Part shown: in pieces, positions 32,461 through 42,572 of the stretch
Layout: the number at the start of each line of letters is the position of its first letter
How positions within the stretch are numbered: the stretch's first letter is position 1
Assembly (NCBI RefSeq): GCF_900109935.1
Contig: NZ_FOBV01000011.1
Span: forward strand, 1-64,000
DNA length: 64,000 nt
Source of the DNA: Chryseobacterium taichungense
Lineage (GTDB): Bacteria > Bacteroidota > Bacteroidia > Flavobacteriales > Weeksellaceae
Direction: 5' to 3'
Made by a program: the position numbers and the translations under genes
Notes under the pieces: model-generated
What the model was told of the DNA's origin: nothing
Seen by the model: only the letters and a program-made list of their open reading frames with translations
The model's database searches: none

Positions 32461-35400
32461 CTATGCAGGAATTTCTCCTTTGTATAAGAATGAAATAATT
32501 TCTTTATTCAATTTGTCGATCATTTCGCTGAACAAATGGAAAGATTCCTGTTTGTAGATCACCAAGGGGTCTTTCTGTTCGTAAACAGCTCCCTGTGAAG
32601 ACCTTCTCAGATCGTCCATCTCACGTAAATGCAATTTCCAGTTTTCATCGATGATTGATAAGGTAATATTCTTTTCAAAATCATTAATTAAACTGTCACA
32701 TTGCGTTTCATATGCTTCCTTAAGATCGGTTACAATAGTCATTGTTTTATGACCATCGGTGAAAGGAACCTGAATCATTTTGAACATTGAGCCCTGATTT
32801 TGGTAAACATTCTCGATAATCGGGAATGATTTTTCCTTCAGTAAGTTCAACTTCATCTGGTAATCTTCCTGAGCAGCTTTAAACAAGATATTCGTCAGAT
32901 CCTGAATGTTTTTTGTTTTGAAATCACTTTCAGACACCGGAGATTCCATCGTGAAAGTTTTAATGATCTCATACTCGAAATCTTTATAGCTTCCTGAGGT
33001 TTTTCCTTTTGCCACAATTGAGTTGGCAACATCGAAAATCATATTCGTAATATCATATTTCAGGTGATCCCCGAAAAGAGCGTTCTTTCTTCTTTTATAG
33101 ATTACATCACGCTGCTTATTCATCACATCGTCATACTCAAGCAATCTCTTTCTGATCCCGAAATTGTTTTCTTCTACTTTTTTCTGAGCTCTTTCAATAG
33201 ACTTGGTAATCATAGAGTGTTGGATAACTTCTCCTTCCTTATGACCCATTCTGTCCATCATTTTAGCAATTCTCTCAGAACCGAAAAGACGCATTAAATT
33301 ATCTTCCAAAGACACATAGAACTGAGAACTTCCCGGATCTCCCTGACGCCCTGCTCTACCTCTTAACTGTCTGTCAACACGTCTGGAATCGTGTCTTTCC
33401 GTGCCAATAATTGCTAATCCTCCGGCTTCTTTTACTTCTTTGGTAAGTTTAATATCGGTACCACGTCCCGCCATGTTGGTAGCAATGGTAACAACTCCCG
33501 GTTGTCCTGCTCCGGCAACGATTTCTGCCTCTTTTTTATGTAGTTTCGCGTTAAGAACCTGATGTGGAATTTTTCTTAGTTGCAATGCTTTTGATAACAA
33601 TTGAGAAATCTCAACAGAAGTTGTTCCTACAAGAACAGGTCTTTTAGCTGCCGTTAAGTTTTCAATCTCTTCAATGACCGCATTATATTTTTCCCTGTTG
33701 GTTTTAAAAACAAGATCCTGTTTGTCATGTCTTAAAATCGGACGGTTGGTAGGAATGACCACAACGTCTAATTTATAGATCTCCCAAAGCTCGCCCGCTT
33801 CAGTTTCGGCAGTACCCGTCATCCCAGCAAGCTTATTGTACATACGGAAATAGTTCTGAAGCGTAATTGTTGCAAAAGTCTGCGTAGCCGCTTCGATTTT
33901 CACGTTTTCCTTAGCTTCAATAGCCTGGTGAAGTCCGTCTGAATAACGTCTTCCCTCCATAATACGACCTGTTTGCTCATCAACGATTTTTACTTCACCG
34001 TCGATTACCACATATTCATCATCTTTTTCAAATAACGTATATGCTTTCAGCAATTGGCTCATCGTGTGAACCCTCTCTGATTTTTCTGCGAAATCGGAGA
34101 AAAGTTTTTCTTTAGCCTCAAATTCTTCTTCTTTAGATAAATTTTTAGCTTCAAGTTCGGCAATTTCAGTTCCGATATCAGGAAGTACGAAGAAATTAGG
34201 GTCGGAATTCCCTTGCGACATATATTCAACGCCTTTGTCGGTAAGGTCTACCTGATTATTTTTCTCTTCGATAACGAAGTAAAGATCTTTATCTACAATC
34301 GGCATATCACGGTTGTTGTCCTGCATATATTGCGCTTCAACTTTCTGAAGCAATGCGCGGTTTCCGCTTTCCGATAAAAATTTGATTAACTGTCTGTTTT
34401 TAGGAAGACCTCTATACGCCTGAAGCAATTTGAATCCACCTTCTTTTGTATTTCCTGCTGCAATTAATTTTTTAGCTTCATTAAATATTGCAGAAACCGT
34501 TTTTTTCTGAACCTCAACAATTCTGTCGATAGAAGGCTTTAGCACATCAAATTCCTGTCTGTCTCCTTGTGGAACCGGTCCGGAAATAATCAATGGCGTT
34601 CTTGCATCGTCCACTAATACGGAATCTACCTCATCGACAATGGCAAAATTCAATTCTCTCTGCACAAGTTCAGAAGGAGAAGTTACCATGTTATCTCTCA
34701 GGTAATCAAAACCGAATTCGTTATTGGTTCCGTAAGTGATATCAGAATTGTATGCTTTTCTTCTTCCGTCTGAGTTTGGCTGGTGGTTATCAATACAATC
34801 GATTGACATTCCGTGGAATTGGTACAATGGCCCCATCCAGGCCGAGTCTCTTTTCGCAAGGTAGTCGTTAACGGTTACCACGTGTACCCCTCTTCCAGGA
34901 AGTGCATTTAAGAAGATTGGAAGTGTACCCACCAATGTTTTACCTTCTCCGGTTGCCATCTCGGCAATTTTACCACTATGAAGAATTACCCCTCCGATGA
35001 ACTGCACATCATAATGTACCATATCCCAGTTTACAGGAGTTCCGGCAGCATCCCAGGAGCTTTTCCATACGGCTTCATCACCCTGGATTTCAAGGAAGTC
35101 TTTTCCAGCAGCAGCCAGCTGTCTGTCCCAGTCGGTAGCCTTTACACGGATTTCTCCGTTTTGCGCCCATCTTCTTGCTGTTTCTTTTACCAATGCAAAA
35201 GCTTCAGGAAGAATCTGGCCAAGAACTTTTTCCTCAATTTCGTATGATTCCTTTTTTAGAGCCTCAATTTTTGAAAAAAGCGCTTCTTTTTCGTCAACGT
35301 TTTTCGAATTTTTTATCTGCTCTTGTATCTGTTCTATCTGAGCTGAGATTTTACCGGTTGCCGATTTAATGTTCTCTTTAAACTCAGCAGTTTTCTCTCT

Positions 35401-35535
35401 CAAACCATCGTCAGACAACTGTTGAATATTGGGCTCAACAGCTTTGATTTTTGTTACAACTTTTTTTACTTCTTTTAGGTCCTGCGCTTTTTTGTCTCCC
35501 AAAAACCCTTTAAGAACTTTGTTTAAAAAACTCAT
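32461..35535 (-). CDS. secA: Preprotein translocase ATPase SecA
   Basis: This 1,024-aa motor drives unfolded proteins through SecYEG. Walker A is MATGEGKT (193-200). The DEAD-like VDEVDSVLVDDARTPLIISG, TGTAETEAGE, NMAGRGTDIKL and RQLRGRAGRQGDPGSS blocks are all present. Extra Glu/Lys-rich sequence near 60-100 and around 330-420 explains the length over 900 aa. The protein ends KEIISFLYKGEIPA with no C-terminal zinc (CxC...CH/CC) tail, which SecA of many bacteria has. It is monocistronic with its own terminator. Confidence 0.96.
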   Translation of the reverse strand: MSFLNKVLKGFLGDKKAQDLKEVKKVVTKIKAVEPNIQQLSDDGLREKTAEFKENIKSATGKISAQIEQIQEQIKNSKNVDEKEALFSKIEALKKESYEIEEKVLGQILPEAFALVKETARRWAQNGEIRVKATDWDRQLAAAGKDFLEIQGDEAVWKSSWDAAGTPVNWDMVHYDVQFIGGVILHSGKIAEMATGEGKTLVGTLPIFLNALPGRGVHVVTVNDYLAKRDSAWMGPLYQFHGMSIDCIDNHQPNSDGRRKAYNSDITYGTNNEFGFDYLRDNMVTSPSELVQRELNFAIVDEVDSVLVDDARTPLIISGPVPQGDRQEFDVLKPSIDRIVEVQKKTVSAIFNEAKKLIAAGNTKEGGFKLLQAYRGLPKNRQLIKFLSESGNRALLQKVEAQYMQDNNRDMPIVDKDLYFVIEEKNNQVDLTDKGVEYMSQGNSDPNFFVLPDIGTEIAELEAKNLSKEEEFEAKEKLFSDFAEKSERVHTMSQLLKAYTLFEKDDEYVVIDGEVKIVDEQTGRIMEGRRYSDGLHQAIEAKENVKIEAATQTFATITLQNYFRMYNKLAGMTGTAETEAGELWEIYKLDVVVIPTNRPILRHDKQDLVFKTNREKYNAVIEEIENLTAAKRPVLVGTTSVEISQLLSKALQLRKIPHQVLNAKLHKKEAEIVAGAGQPGVVTIATNMAGRGTDIKLTKEVKEAGGLAIIGTERHDSRRVDRQLRGRAGRQGDPGSSQFYVSLEDNLMRLFGSERIAKMMDRMGHKEGEVIQHSMITKSIERAQKKVEENNFGIRKRLLEYDDVMNKQRDVIYKRRKNALFGDHLKYDITNMIFDVANSIVAKGKTSGSYKDFEYEIIKTFTMESPVSESDFKTKNIQDLTNILFKAAQEDYQMKLNLLKEKSFPIIENVYQNQGSMFKMIQVPFTDGHKTMTIVTDLKEAYETQCDSLINDFEKNITLSIIDENWKLHLREMDDLRRSSQGAVYEQKDPLVIYKQESFHLFSEMIDKLNKEIISFLYKGEIPA

Positions 35536-35544
35536 AAATTTTTT

Positions 35545-35655
35545 GCTTTATGCCTAAAGCGATATGCTTTAAGCGTTTTAAATAACACGCTTATCGTGCA
35601 AATTGATATGTAAAAAAGGGCAAAAAAGCTCTAAGCGATGCCTAAAGCTTGGTTG
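35545..35655. repeat. Intergenic imperfect palindromes between secA and DUF2795
   Basis: GCCTAAAGCGATATGCTTTA (35552-35571) is self-complementary around GATAT, and AAGCGATGCCTAAAGCTT follows at 35633-35650. These AT-rich phrases are probably dispersed repeats. Confidence 0.4.
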
Positions 35656-35663
35656 CTTTTAAT

Positions 35664-35885
35664 TTAATATTCGTCTTCGTTCCAAAGGAAGTCCTCATCC
35701 GTAGGATAATCACTCCAAACTTCTTCAATAGATTCGTAAATCTCTCCTTCATCTTCAATCGCCTGAAGGTTTTCAACAACTTCCATAGGTGCACCAGTTC
35801 TGATTGCGTAATCGATAAGCTCTGCTTTTGTCATTGGCCAAGGTGCGTCACTTAAATATGAAGCTAATTCTAATGTCCAGTACAT
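35664..35885 (-). CDS. DUF2795 family protein
   Basis: This 73-aa acidic protein starts MYWTLELASYLSDAPWPMTK and ends PTDEDFLWNEDEY, the pattern of the DUF2795 proteins found throughout Bacteroidota. Function is unknown. No signal peptide or membrane helix. TACTTTTG at 35903-35910 (minus) is a plausible -7 element giving a short leader, so it is probably transcribed alone and highly. Confidence 0.88.
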   Translation of the reverse strand: MYWTLELASYLSDAPWPMTKAELIDYAIRTGAPMEVVENLQAIEDEGEIYESIEEVWSDYPTDEDFLWNEDEY

Positions 35886-36025
35886 AATTTTCTAATTTTT
35901 TGCAAAAGTATAAAAATAGCTTATATTATATGCTTTTTTACACCTGATTTTCAATTCTTTTTATTAATTTTTGTTCATTCTACGCCACAAATCTGCATTT
36001 TACTGTGGTGTCAGCCTGTTTGATG

Positions 36026-37048
36026 TCATTTTCTCAAAAACCATTCCACAAATTTTTTTATGCCATTTTGGAAGTTTGTGTCAGGTTTATAGCCTATTAA
36101 TGTCATTGCTTTTGTAATATCTGCATTGGTTTTAAGGACGTCTCCCGGCTGCATTGGCAGATTTTTCCGGATGGCAGATTTTCCCAATGTTTTTTCTATG
36201 ACAGAAAGCATTTCGTTGAGGCTGATGACTTCGCTTTCGCCGAGATTAATGATCTCATATACATCCGAATGATTTTCTATATACGCAATCGATTTGATAA
36301 TTCCGTCTATAATGTCATCAATATAGGTATAATCTCTGGCCGTGGTTCCGTCGCCATAAAAAGGAATTTCCTGGTTTTCAGTGATCAGCTTTGTAAATTT
36401 ATGTATCGCAAGATCTGGTCTTTGGCGAGGCCCATAAACTGTAAAAAACCTCAGCTGGATCATATCAATATTATATAGATCGTGATACACATGACCTACA
36501 ATTTCACCACATTTTTTGGTGGCAGCATACGGAGAAATCGGTTTGTCTACGTTATCAGTCTCCGCAAACGGAATTTTTTCATTATTTCCGTAAACACTTG
36601 ATGATGAAGCTGCAATAACTTTTTTAATATTAAAATCTTTACACAGTTCCCATATGTTCATGGTTCCCCGGATATTGACTTCTTCATACTCGAGAGGTCT
36701 TTCGATGGATGGACGAACTCCGGCAAGTGCCGCAAGATGAATCACCATATCAATTTTATTCTCTTCAAAGATTTTTTCCAACCCCTTTTTATCACGGATA
36801 TCCTGATAATATAATGTATAATTTTCAGATTTTGTGACAGTCGTCAATTTGCGAATATCTTCCTGCTTTTCTGAAAATTCAAAATCCGAAAAATTCTGTA
36901 CAGAGTCTAAAGTATTCTTAATTTTTATCTGATAATTGTAGAAATCATCAAAGTTGTCAATATTTATGACAGAATGTCCCTTTTTCAATAATTGTTCTAC
37001 GAGATGAGAACCAATGAATCCGCTTCCGCCGGTGATAAGATATACCAT
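36026..37048 (-). CDS. NAD-dependent sugar nucleotide epimerase
   Basis: This 340-aa extended SDR enzyme resembles UDP-glucuronate 4-epimerases (CapI/LpsL type). The NAD-binding motif is TGGSGFIGSH (6-15), and the catalytic residues are the Ser-rich SSSSVYG near 148-154 and Y174-x-x-x-K178 in SPYAATKK. The FFTVYGPRQRPDLAIHKF substrate loop is typical of uronic acid epimerases. It would supply a sugar nucleotide for capsule, O-antigen or exopolysaccharide, but no glycan cluster is adjacent. TATTTTTG at 37068-37075 (minus) is a plausible -7 element. Confidence 0.87.
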   Translation of the reverse strand: MVYLITGGSGFIGSHLVEQLLKKGHSVINIDNFDDFYNYQIKIKNTLDSVQNFSDFEFSEKQEDIRKLTTVTKSENYTLYYQDIRDKKGLEKIFEENKIDMVIHLAALAGVRPSIERPLEYEEVNIRGTMNIWELCKDFNIKKVIAASSSSVYGNNEKIPFAETDNVDKPISPYAATKKCGEIVGHVYHDLYNIDMIQLRFFTVYGPRQRPDLAIHKFTKLITENQEIPFYGDGTTARDYTYIDDIIDGIIKSIAYIENHSDVYEIINLGESEVISLNEMLSVIEKTLGKSAIRKNLPMQPGDVLKTNADITKAMTLIGYKPDTNFQNGIKKFVEWFLRK

Positions 37049-37135
37049 TTGTGGCTTTTTAGTAGAGCAAAAATATAAATTTATTTTTTGAAAATATAAT
37101 CATTAATTTTACTTGAAAAAGTAATTTACATTAAT

Positions 37136-37933
37136 ATGCAGTTTCAGGGACAAATTTTAAAAATGACAAGCTTCAACGATGAGCCTATTCAATATTATCT
37201 TAATCTTTCCGGTGATCTTATTCATATGAATGAGCTTTTCGGGAAAGAATTAACCATAAAACATGTTGGCTTCCAATGTGTAAACTGCCAGGAAAACAAG
37301 CCGATATACAGAATGGGTTTCTGCAAAAACTGCTTTTTTGAAAGTCCTTACGCCAGCGACACCATCATCCGTCCTGAACTTTCTACTGCGCACCTGGGAA
37401 TTGCGGAACGGGATTTGGAAGTAGAAAAAGGAATTCAGCTTCAGCCTCATACGGTTTATCTGGCTTATACAGGGGAAGTAAAAGTAGGTGTCACAAGAAA
37501 TACACAGATTCCTACGCGATGGATCGATCAGGGCGCGACTTTTGCTTTGCCTATTGCAAGAACCGAAAACAGATATGAAGCAGGAATGATAGAAGTCGCT
37601 CTCAAGCAACATGTTCCTGATAAAACGAGCTGGAAAAAAATGCTTCAGGATGATCTGGAAGATGATATTGACCTGGCAGATTTTCAGCAAAAAATAAAAG
37701 AATATTTTCCTGATGATTTTCAGAAATTCTATAGTGAAGGCGAAGATTTGTGGCGGTTTGATTATCCTTTCGAAAAGCCTGAAAAAGTAACATCTTTTAC
37801 GCTTGATAAAAAACCTGAGTTTACCGGAAAGCTTACCGGAATCAAAGGACAATATCTTGGCTTTGACGGAGGAGATTTCATCAATATAAGAGGTCACGAG
37901 GGGTACGTGATTGAGCTCACTGTAAAGAATTGA
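37136..37933 (+). CDS. DUF2797 family zinc-ribbon protein
   Basis: This 265-aa protein matches DUF2797. The N-terminal domain has four cysteines in zinc-ribbon arrangement, C48-V-N-C51 and C63-K-N-C66. The central region contains HTVYLAYTGEVKVGVTRNTQIPTRWIDQGA, which resembles a GIY-YIG-type fold core. Function is unknown. It diverges from the epimerase gene and is followed 29 bp later by the AsmA-like gene. Confidence 0.87.
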   Translation: MQFQGQILKMTSFNDEPIQYYLNLSGDLIHMNELFGKELTIKHVGFQCVNCQENKPIYRMGFCKNCFFESPYASDTIIRPELSTAHLGIAERDLEVEKGIQLQPHTVYLAYTGEVKVGVTRNTQIPTRWIDQGATFALPIARTENRYEAGMIEVALKQHVPDKTSWKKMLQDDLEDDIDLADFQQKIKEYFPDDFQKFYSEGEDLWRFDYPFEKPEKVTSFTLDKKPEFTGKLTGIKGQYLGFDGGDFINIRGHEGYVIELTVKN

Positions 37934-37962
37934 TCTTTAAAATAAAAAACAAAATATGTAAA

Positions 37963-40656
37963 ATGAAAAAATGGGTTAAAAAGCTGTTTGTTGGTCTGGG
38001 AATTTTGTTGGTGATTATTTTATTAGCGAATTTCGGACTTAACATCTGGCTTAAAACCCAGCTTCCGAAGTACATAAAAAATAACACCGATTATAAGGTT
38101 TCCTATAAAAGTATGGAAGTTGATCTGATGTCCGGAAATATTCTGGCCACGAAAATATCAGTCAACAGTAAAAATCCTCAGAATATTAATGTAATCGGAC
38201 TTCAGGGAACTATTGACACTTTAAAAATAAGCCGTTTCGGAATTTACGATGCGCTGTTCAATAAGCAGATCAGCTCATCAGATCTCCTGCTTTCAAGACC
38301 GAATCTGAATGTTATTCTTGCAAAACCAATTGACGATAAAACCGGAAAGAAAAGAAATCCTGTCAGTTTTGAAAATATCAGGATTAATGATGGAAATATC
38401 AGCATCTTCAGACACACCAAACAAAAATTTTTATCGGTAGAGGATCTTTATCTGTATGTCGAAAATCTACAACTTACTGAGGAATCAGTTGAAAATAAAC
38501 TTCCCGTTGTTTTTGATAAATATGATATCCGAGGGAAGAATTTCTTTGTTCGTCCCGATGATGTATATGCGCTGAAAATCAATTCCATTAGGACCTCAGA
38601 CGGGCAGATGTCCGTTGAAAATTTTCAGCTGATTCCCGTGTTGGATTTTGATCAGTTTAAAAAATATTATCCTAAAAAAAATAAACTTTTTCAGTTTGTT
38701 ATCAGAAAAATGGAATTTAAAGATCTGGTCCTGAAAAAGAATAATGTTTCCTTGGCTCATGCTAATTTTTATGAGCCTAATCTATTAATTTACACAACAG
38801 ATGTGAATCCTGTGAAGGCAAAAAAACCTTCCGATTTTGAGATTAATCTAGAAAATGTAAAACTGAATAATGCTACCGTGCAGATCATGAAGCCCAACGG
38901 CAATAAGCTTCTGTACGCTAAAAATCTTAATGTAGATGTTAGCCAGCTGAAATTTGACAAAGAAACCCGACAGGAATTGATCCCTGTAGGATATAAAAAT
39001 TTTCAGATTTCCGGGAAAGATGTTCTATTTTCAAATCATCAGGATTTTAATTTCGCAAGCATTAACCTGAGTCCTAAGAAAGGAGAAATAAGAAATATTT
39101 CAGTTGTTCCTAACAGTACTTCAGCCGGTAAAACATCAATGAATCTTTTGGCAGATTATATTGGATTCAACATCAACAAATGGGATTTTACTGATAAAAA
39201 AATGAATCTTGATGTAAAAGATATTCTGGTAAGCCGCATCAATGGAAAAATAACAGCCGGTACTGCCCAGGTTAAAAACAATAAAAAATCAGATACCAGT
39301 GGCATTCAGTTTCCGATTTTAATCAGAAAAGTTGTATTGCAGAATTCAGACATTACCTATTCTAAAAATAACCAACCTCTTACTTTTAATGATCTGAACG
39401 CGACGATTAATGATATTCAGCTTGTTTCTAAAAAAGATAATTCCGGAATAGAAGCTAAAATTGACAAGTATACTATCTCAACTAAAAATTTCGTTTATAA
39501 AACACAGTTCTATAATATGACAGCTGGCTTTGTAAAGCTCGATCAAAATAATGTGAATATTACTGGTTTTGCCATGAAACCTCTCGTTTCGAGAGCACAG
39601 TTTATCAAAATGATTCCTGTTGAAAGAGATTTATATGACATTACAGCAAATCAGATCAGTGCAAACGGAACCTGGAATCTATTTGCAGACCAGAAGTCAA
39701 TCAATGCCTCGAACGTGACGATCCGGAATGCCGACGCCAATATTTTCAGAAGTAAAATTCCCAAAGACGATCCGAAGGAAAAACCGTTGTATTCAAGAAT
39801 GCTTCGTTCCATTAAAATTCCCATGGTGGTTAATAATCTTAACCTTAAAGATTCAAAACTAGTATATGAGGAAGATACGCCGGAAAGTGCCGGACCCGGA
39901 AAGCTTACGTTCAGCAATTTTAATATGAACGTAAAAAATTTGAATTCAGCGAAAACAAAAGGCAGACCGACAAGAGTTGACATAAAAATCAACTGCTCTT
40001 TCATGAATCTGGCACCACTTTCTGTAAATTGGAATTTTGATGTTGCAGATCAGGGAGATCATTTTACTATTTCCGGAAGAACAACCAATCTTCCTGCGAC
40101 AGGAATCAATCCTTTCATTCGTCCTTATCTGCACGTTACCGCTACCGGAACAATTCAGGAAATGCTTTTTAATTTCAGGGGAAATCCTAAAGGCCTGAAT
40201 GGCAAATTCAACCTTAAGCATAAAGATCTGAAGGTCGCTATTCTGGATAAAGAAAATAAAGAGAAAAAAGGATTTTTAACCGCCGTAGCCAATTTGCTGG
40301 TAAAATCTGATTCCGGAAAACTGCCGGAAGATGTAGACGTGAAAGACGTGGAAAGAGACCCAACCAAATCATTCTTCAATCTTTTCTGGAAAGGAATTGA
40401 GCAGGGATTAAAGAAAACCCTTATTGGAATTAATATTGACAAAGCTAAAAAAACTGCTGACAAAGCGGTTTCTACCGCGAAAAATGTAAAGGATGGCGTA
40501 AAAGACATGAAGCAGTCTGCTAAAGAAATAGGTCAGGCAGCGAAAAAAGACAATCCTGACAAAACAGCAGAAAAACAGGCTGAAACCGGTAAAGAAGAAA
40601 AAAAAGGTTTCTTAAAAGGAATATTCAAGAAGAAAGAAAAACCCGAAACTAAGTAG
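37963..40656 (+). CDS. AsmA-like / DUF748-type envelope protein
   Basis: The product has 897 aa with one N-terminal membrane helix (about 8-27, FVGLGILLVIILLANFGLNI) followed by a long beta-rich periplasmic region of AsmA/YhdP style (YKVSYKSMEVDLMSGNI near the start). Such proteins are thought to carry lipids between membranes. The last 100 residues are Lys/Ala-rich (KKTADKAVSTAKNVKDG...). I choose ATG 37963 over an upstream in-frame TTG because the Lys-rich start precedes the helix in the usual way. Confidence 0.8.
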   Translation: MKKWVKKLFVGLGILLVIILLANFGLNIWLKTQLPKYIKNNTDYKVSYKSMEVDLMSGNILATKISVNSKNPQNINVIGLQGTIDTLKISRFGIYDALFNKQISSSDLLLSRPNLNVILAKPIDDKTGKKRNPVSFENIRINDGNISIFRHTKQKFLSVEDLYLYVENLQLTEESVENKLPVVFDKYDIRGKNFFVRPDDVYALKINSIRTSDGQMSVENFQLIPVLDFDQFKKYYPKKNKLFQFVIRKMEFKDLVLKKNNVSLAHANFYEPNLLIYTTDVNPVKAKKPSDFEINLENVKLNNATVQIMKPNGNKLLYAKNLNVDVSQLKFDKETRQELIPVGYKNFQISGKDVLFSNHQDFNFASINLSPKKGEIRNISVVPNSTSAGKTSMNLLADYIGFNINKWDFTDKKMNLDVKDILVSRINGKITAGTAQVKNNKKSDTSGIQFPILIRKVVLQNSDITYSKNNQPLTFNDLNATINDIQLVSKKDNSGIEAKIDKYTISTKNFVYKTQFYNMTAGFVKLDQNNVNITGFAMKPLVSRAQFIKMIPVERDLYDITANQISANGTWNLFADQKSINASNVTIRNADANIFRSKIPKDDPKEKPLYSRMLRSIKIPMVVNNLNLKDSKLVYEEDTPESAGPGKLTFSNFNMNVKNLNSAKTKGRPTRVDIKINCSFMNLAPLSVNWNFDVADQGDHFTISGRTTNLPATGINPFIRPYLHVTATGTIQEMLFNFRGNPKGLNGKFNLKHKDLKVAILDKENKEKKGFLTAVANLLVKSDSGKLPEDVDVKDVERDPTKSFFNLFWKGIEQGLKKTLIGINIDKAKKTADKAVSTAKNVKDGVKDMKQSAKEIGQAAKKDNPDKTAEKQAETGKEEKKGFLKGIFKKKEKPETK

Positions 40657-40666
40657 TTCCGGGTTT
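40638..40666. terminator. Bidirectional terminator between convergent genes
   Basis: AAAACCCGAAACT pairs with AGTTCCGGGTTTT (12 of 13) over a 3-nt loop, A and T runs on both sides. The left arm overlaps the last codons of the AsmA-like gene. Confidence 0.75.
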
Positions 40667-40671
40667 TCATA

Positions 40672-41022
40672 TTAATCAAAGTCAAATTCGTCACTTTCAA
40701 GAATAGGGACTTCGCGCAGAAAATTATCAAATTCTTTAGGATAATTGCTTCCTGCACCGTAAGAATCTATAATCATACCGAGATTTGCATCAGAATCTTT
40801 TACTACATACAATACAGCATTATCATCAGGGCTGCTTGGTCCTTCAAAACGGTATGTTTTTATGATTGTCAGCTCATTAGGCTGATATACTTTATCAGAA
40901 TTTTCCAGTTTCATTTCACAGTTTTCATTCATCCTGAATTCTCTGTGAATGCCTCTTTGGGCGAGTCTTGTCATGACCTGACTCAATGTAGTCATTTTGT
41001 CAATATTTCCTGTACCTTCCAT
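40672..41022 (-). CDS. Small conserved Bacteroidota protein
   Basis: This 116-aa acidic cytoplasmic protein has TLSQVMTRLAQRGIHREFRM and YRFEGPSSPDDNAVLYVV. It fits a family of about 100-aa Bacteroidota proteins often labelled phosphoribosylpyrophosphate synthetase in databases, although it is far too short for, and unlike, that enzyme. Real function is unknown. Confidence 0.8.
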   Translation of the reverse strand: MEGTGNIDKMTTLSQVMTRLAQRGIHREFRMNENCEMKLENSDKVYQPNELTIIKTYRFEGPSSPDDNAVLYVVKDSDANLGMIIDSYGAGSNYPKEFDNFLREVPILESDEFDFD

Positions 41023-41173
41023 AATAATATTTTTCTTCTAAAATACAATAATTAAACCATTTGTTTTTAAAACACAGTAATTTTATTCATGCTTATTGTT
41101 AACAAAAATTATAAAATCATAACTTAATTGGGTATACTTTTTGCAATAGACAGGATAATAAATCAGACAGAAT

Positions 41174-41368
41174 ATGAAAAAGGAAGTTGGCATTTTACTG
41201 GCAGGAGGAGTTGGTCTTTTGGCAGTATTAAGTATCATCGGAATAAAAAAAATATTACATAAAAAAGACAGAAAATACAGTGATGCATATTCTGATTATC
41301 ACAGACATTTTGATAAAAAGAATTATGAAGAAGACTATCATGGCATTGAATTTTACGCATTGAAGTAG
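41174..41368 (+). CDS. Small membrane protein
   Basis: The product has 64 aa: one membrane helix at about 5-25 (VGILLAGGVGLLAVLSIIGI), then a basic and His/Tyr-rich cytoplasmic tail (KKILHKKDRKYSDAYSDYHRHF). It is not recognised. It has a good start (ATG after AGACAGAAT) and its own terminator at 41392, which supports it as a gene. Confidence 0.6.
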   Translation: MKKEVGILLAGGVGLLAVLSIIGIKKILHKKDRKYSDAYSDYHRHFDKKNYEEDYHGIEFYALK

Positions 41369-41391
41369 AAAAAATATATTCAATTTTTAGG

Positions 41392-41423
41392 AATCCAGCA
41401 CTGATACGGTGTTGGATTTTTTT
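41392..41423 (+). terminator. Terminator after the small membrane protein gene
   Basis: AATCCAGCAC pairs with GTGTTGGATT (one G-T pair) over a 7-nt loop, followed by a run of T. It contains the GTG at 41409, an in-frame alternative start of the next gene that is therefore unlikely. Confidence 0.7.
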
Positions 41424-41486
41424 GTGGAAAACTTTAATGTTAAAACTCATTATTATCTGAAATTTCCATTCTATTTTTACAACATA

Positions 41487-42533
41487 ATGCAGAATGAACA
41501 TATCATAAAAGGACAGGGAGCTCAACGAAATGTGATCAATCGTTTCGACCGGTATACTTATGAGCCAGAAGATGAAGACCTTGAATCTGTAAAAACTTCT
41601 TTTACTGAAGTGTTTCCGAAAACAATTGTAAATCAGGTAAAAAGCGAGGATCTCCCGATGGAATATTCCATGAATCCTTATCAGGGCTGTGAGCATGGCT
41701 GTTCTTACTGTTTTGCAAGACCTACTCACGAATATTGGGGATATAGCGCTGGGATCGATTTTGAAAGAAAAATCATGGTGAAGAAAAACGCTCCGGAATT
41801 ACTTGAAAAATTCTTTCAGAAAAGAGGGTATAAACCTGAGCCTATTCTGCTCTCCGGAAATACAGATTGCTATCAGCCTGCAGAACGGCAATTTGAAATA
41901 ACAAGAAAGCTTCTCCAGGTATGCCTGGATTACAGGCATCCGGTAAATGTGCTTACCAAAAATGCTTTGGTTCTCAGAGACATTGATATATTAAAACCAA
42001 TGGCCGAACAGAATCTAGTGTCGGTTTCCCTCAGTATTCCAACGATTAATGAAGATCTGCGCAGAAAGATGGAGCCCAGAACAAGCTCTGCAAGAAATAA
42101 ACTGAAAGCTGTAGAAATCCTTTCACAAAATAATATTCCTGTGAGCGTAATGGTTGCACCGATTATACCGGGACTGAACAGTGATGAACCTTTGGCTATT
42201 TTAAAAGCAATTTCGGATGCAGGAGCACAAAGTTTTGGCTATACACTGGTAAGATTAAATGATACTGTTGAACCCGTTTTTGTCAATTGGATTGAAAATG
42301 CATTTCCGGATCGTGCGCAGAAAGTTTTAAATTTAATCCGATCTATGCGGGGAGGGAAACTGGGAGAAAAAAGATATTTTGACCGCCAAAAAGGAGAAGG
42401 AAATATCGCCGAGATGATTCACAATACATTTAAAATCGGGAGAAAGAAGTTTTTCGAAGGCAAAGAGTTTCCGAAACTTTCCACCAAGAATTTTACCGGT
42501 TCCCGGGATCAGCAACTGAAATTGTTTGATTGA
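41487..42533 (+). CDS. PA0069-family radical SAM protein
   Basis: This 348-aa radical SAM enzyme carries the 4Fe-4S motif C-x3-C-x2-C in YQGCEHGCSYCFARPTHEYWG. LLSGNTDCYQPAE and the SLSIPTINEDLRRKMEPR blocks fit the PA0069 / spore photoproduct lyase-like group. The reaction is unknown; DNA or nucleotide repair has been suggested for relatives. I take the ATG at 41487 (MQNEHIIKGQGAQ), the first after the upstream terminator. Confidence 0.9.
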   Translation: MQNEHIIKGQGAQRNVINRFDRYTYEPEDEDLESVKTSFTEVFPKTIVNQVKSEDLPMEYSMNPYQGCEHGCSYCFARPTHEYWGYSAGIDFERKIMVKKNAPELLEKFFQKRGYKPEPILLSGNTDCYQPAERQFEITRKLLQVCLDYRHPVNVLTKNALVLRDIDILKPMAEQNLVSVSLSIPTINEDLRRKMEPRTSSARNKLKAVEILSQNNIPVSVMVAPIIPGLNSDEPLAILKAISDAGAQSFGYTLVRLNDTVEPVFVNWIENAFPDRAQKVLNLIRSMRGGKLGEKRYFDRQKGEGNIAEMIHNTFKIGRKKFFEGKEFPKLSTKNFTGSRDQQLKLFD

Positions 42534-42535
42534 TA

Positions 42536-42572
42536 AATAAAGGCTGTTGCAATTGTACAACAGCCTTATTTT
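42536..42572. terminator. Bidirectional terminator
   Basis: AAGGCTGTTG pairs with CAACAGCCTT (10 bp, 8-nt loop), with A/T tracts on both sides, between the convergent radical SAM and lipoprotein genes. Confidence 0.75.

Noticed and set aside
41409..41486. GTG start extending the radical SAM protein by 26 residues
   Set aside because: The GTG lies inside the terminator hairpin of the upstream gene; ATG 41487 begins the conserved part.
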